The notes beneath the pieces were generated by a model, which was given only the letters and a program-made list of their open reading frames with translations, did not search any database and was not told the origin of the DNA. From the NCBI GenBank assembly GCA_036897095.1, contig JAYMSP010003281.1, forward strand, positions 1-20,359: a stretch of 20,359 nt of DNA, read 5' to 3'. The DNA is from Plantago elongata. Lineage: Eukaryota; Streptophyta; Magnoliopsida; Lamiales; Plantaginaceae. Each line of letters starts with the position of its first letter. Position 1 is the stretch's first letter. This document shows positions 19,761 to 20,359 of this stretch, piece after piece. A program made the position numbers and the translations under genes.

Positions 19761-20359
19761 TTGAAATAGTGAATACTACAGAAAAATAATATACCTCTAT
19801 CTTAGATAACTTCATACATATATTAGAGTTGACACGTAATTTTATCCGAAAAGTTAAAATAGTAATAAAAAATGAAGAATGAGGAAAAAAATGTATTTTT
19901 AATAGTAAAATGTGTAATTTATATGTTATATGTAAAAATTAAAGTTGTTTGTTAGTGGGTTGCTTTCTAATGGAATAATCGGTCTTTTTCTACCACAACT
20001 ATGCAGTAATAGAAAATTATTTGTATGTCTGTTATATATTCGTATATATCCTGAAGAAAATGAAAAAAGAGAATCTGTTACATTCACATGAATGAAATAT
20101 TTTGGGACTTAAGTAATTGAAGAACACCAAATTCCTGCAACATGGCTCCAGGCTATTAGTACATTCTTTGTTATGACACCAAAAAATTGAAACATGTTTT
20201 CCTAGTGATAATGTTATATTTCTTCTATATTATGAAATGCAAGGGTTTGGAAATTGATGCTGCATGCGAAGATTTTACTATAGAAAATCTACAATAGAAT
20301 CATATTAACCAGCAAAACAACACATATTGAAGTATGGCAATTAGTTAAGTCAGGTGGTG

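Overview
This is AT-rich nuclear DNA from a flowering plant, most likely a eudicot. The evidence is plant-only gene families (a clade-A AHL protein, a type I M-gamma MADS-box protein, a two-domain heavy-metal isoprenylated protein and a LEA_1 protein), short GT-AG introns, TATA-box promoters, and small Stowaway-like, palindromic and SINE-like transposons in long gene-poor spacers. The species cannot be named from the sequence.

Layout. Positions 1-10796 hold no gene I can support. They contain several small inverted-repeat elements (about 352-466, 1252-1378, 5500-5757, 7318-7511), a 78-bp tRNA-derived SINE-like insertion inside one of them (7363-7440), a Stowaway end remnant (about 8710) and two unusually GC-rich islands (about 2030-2290 and 6420-6775). 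An intronless AHL23/24-type AT-hook/PPC gene lies at 11064-11864 (+), behind a CT-rich leader with an overlapping upstream ATG. Positions 11865-14674 are gene-free again, apart from a GC-rich cluster of three CTCG...CGAG hairpins (13604-13695) and a CAA microsatellite.

From 14675 on the window is denser. An intronless M-gamma MADS-box gene (15433-15999, +) sits between two unrelated, decayed tandem-repeat arrays: about three 140-bp units upstream (14675-15090) and about five 135-bp units downstream (16236-16955). A complete four-exon HIPP gene with two HMA domains and a CaaX terminus follows (17172-18085, +). After it come a possible F-box fragment (18165-18323) and, on the minus strand, a two-exon LEA_1-type gene that looks recently dead (19410-18973): its start codon reads GTG and codon 15 is TGA, while everything else, including the intron, is intact.

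These genes do not form a pathway. AHL and MADS are transcriptional regulators, the HIPP protein is a probable membrane-tethered metal-binding protein, and the LEA copy would have been a desiccation protectant. The most interesting arrangement is the type I MADS gene bracketed by tandem repeats. It resembles PHERES1 of Arabidopsis, where a repeat region downstream of an M-gamma gene governs imprinting. Here that role is only an inference from layout.
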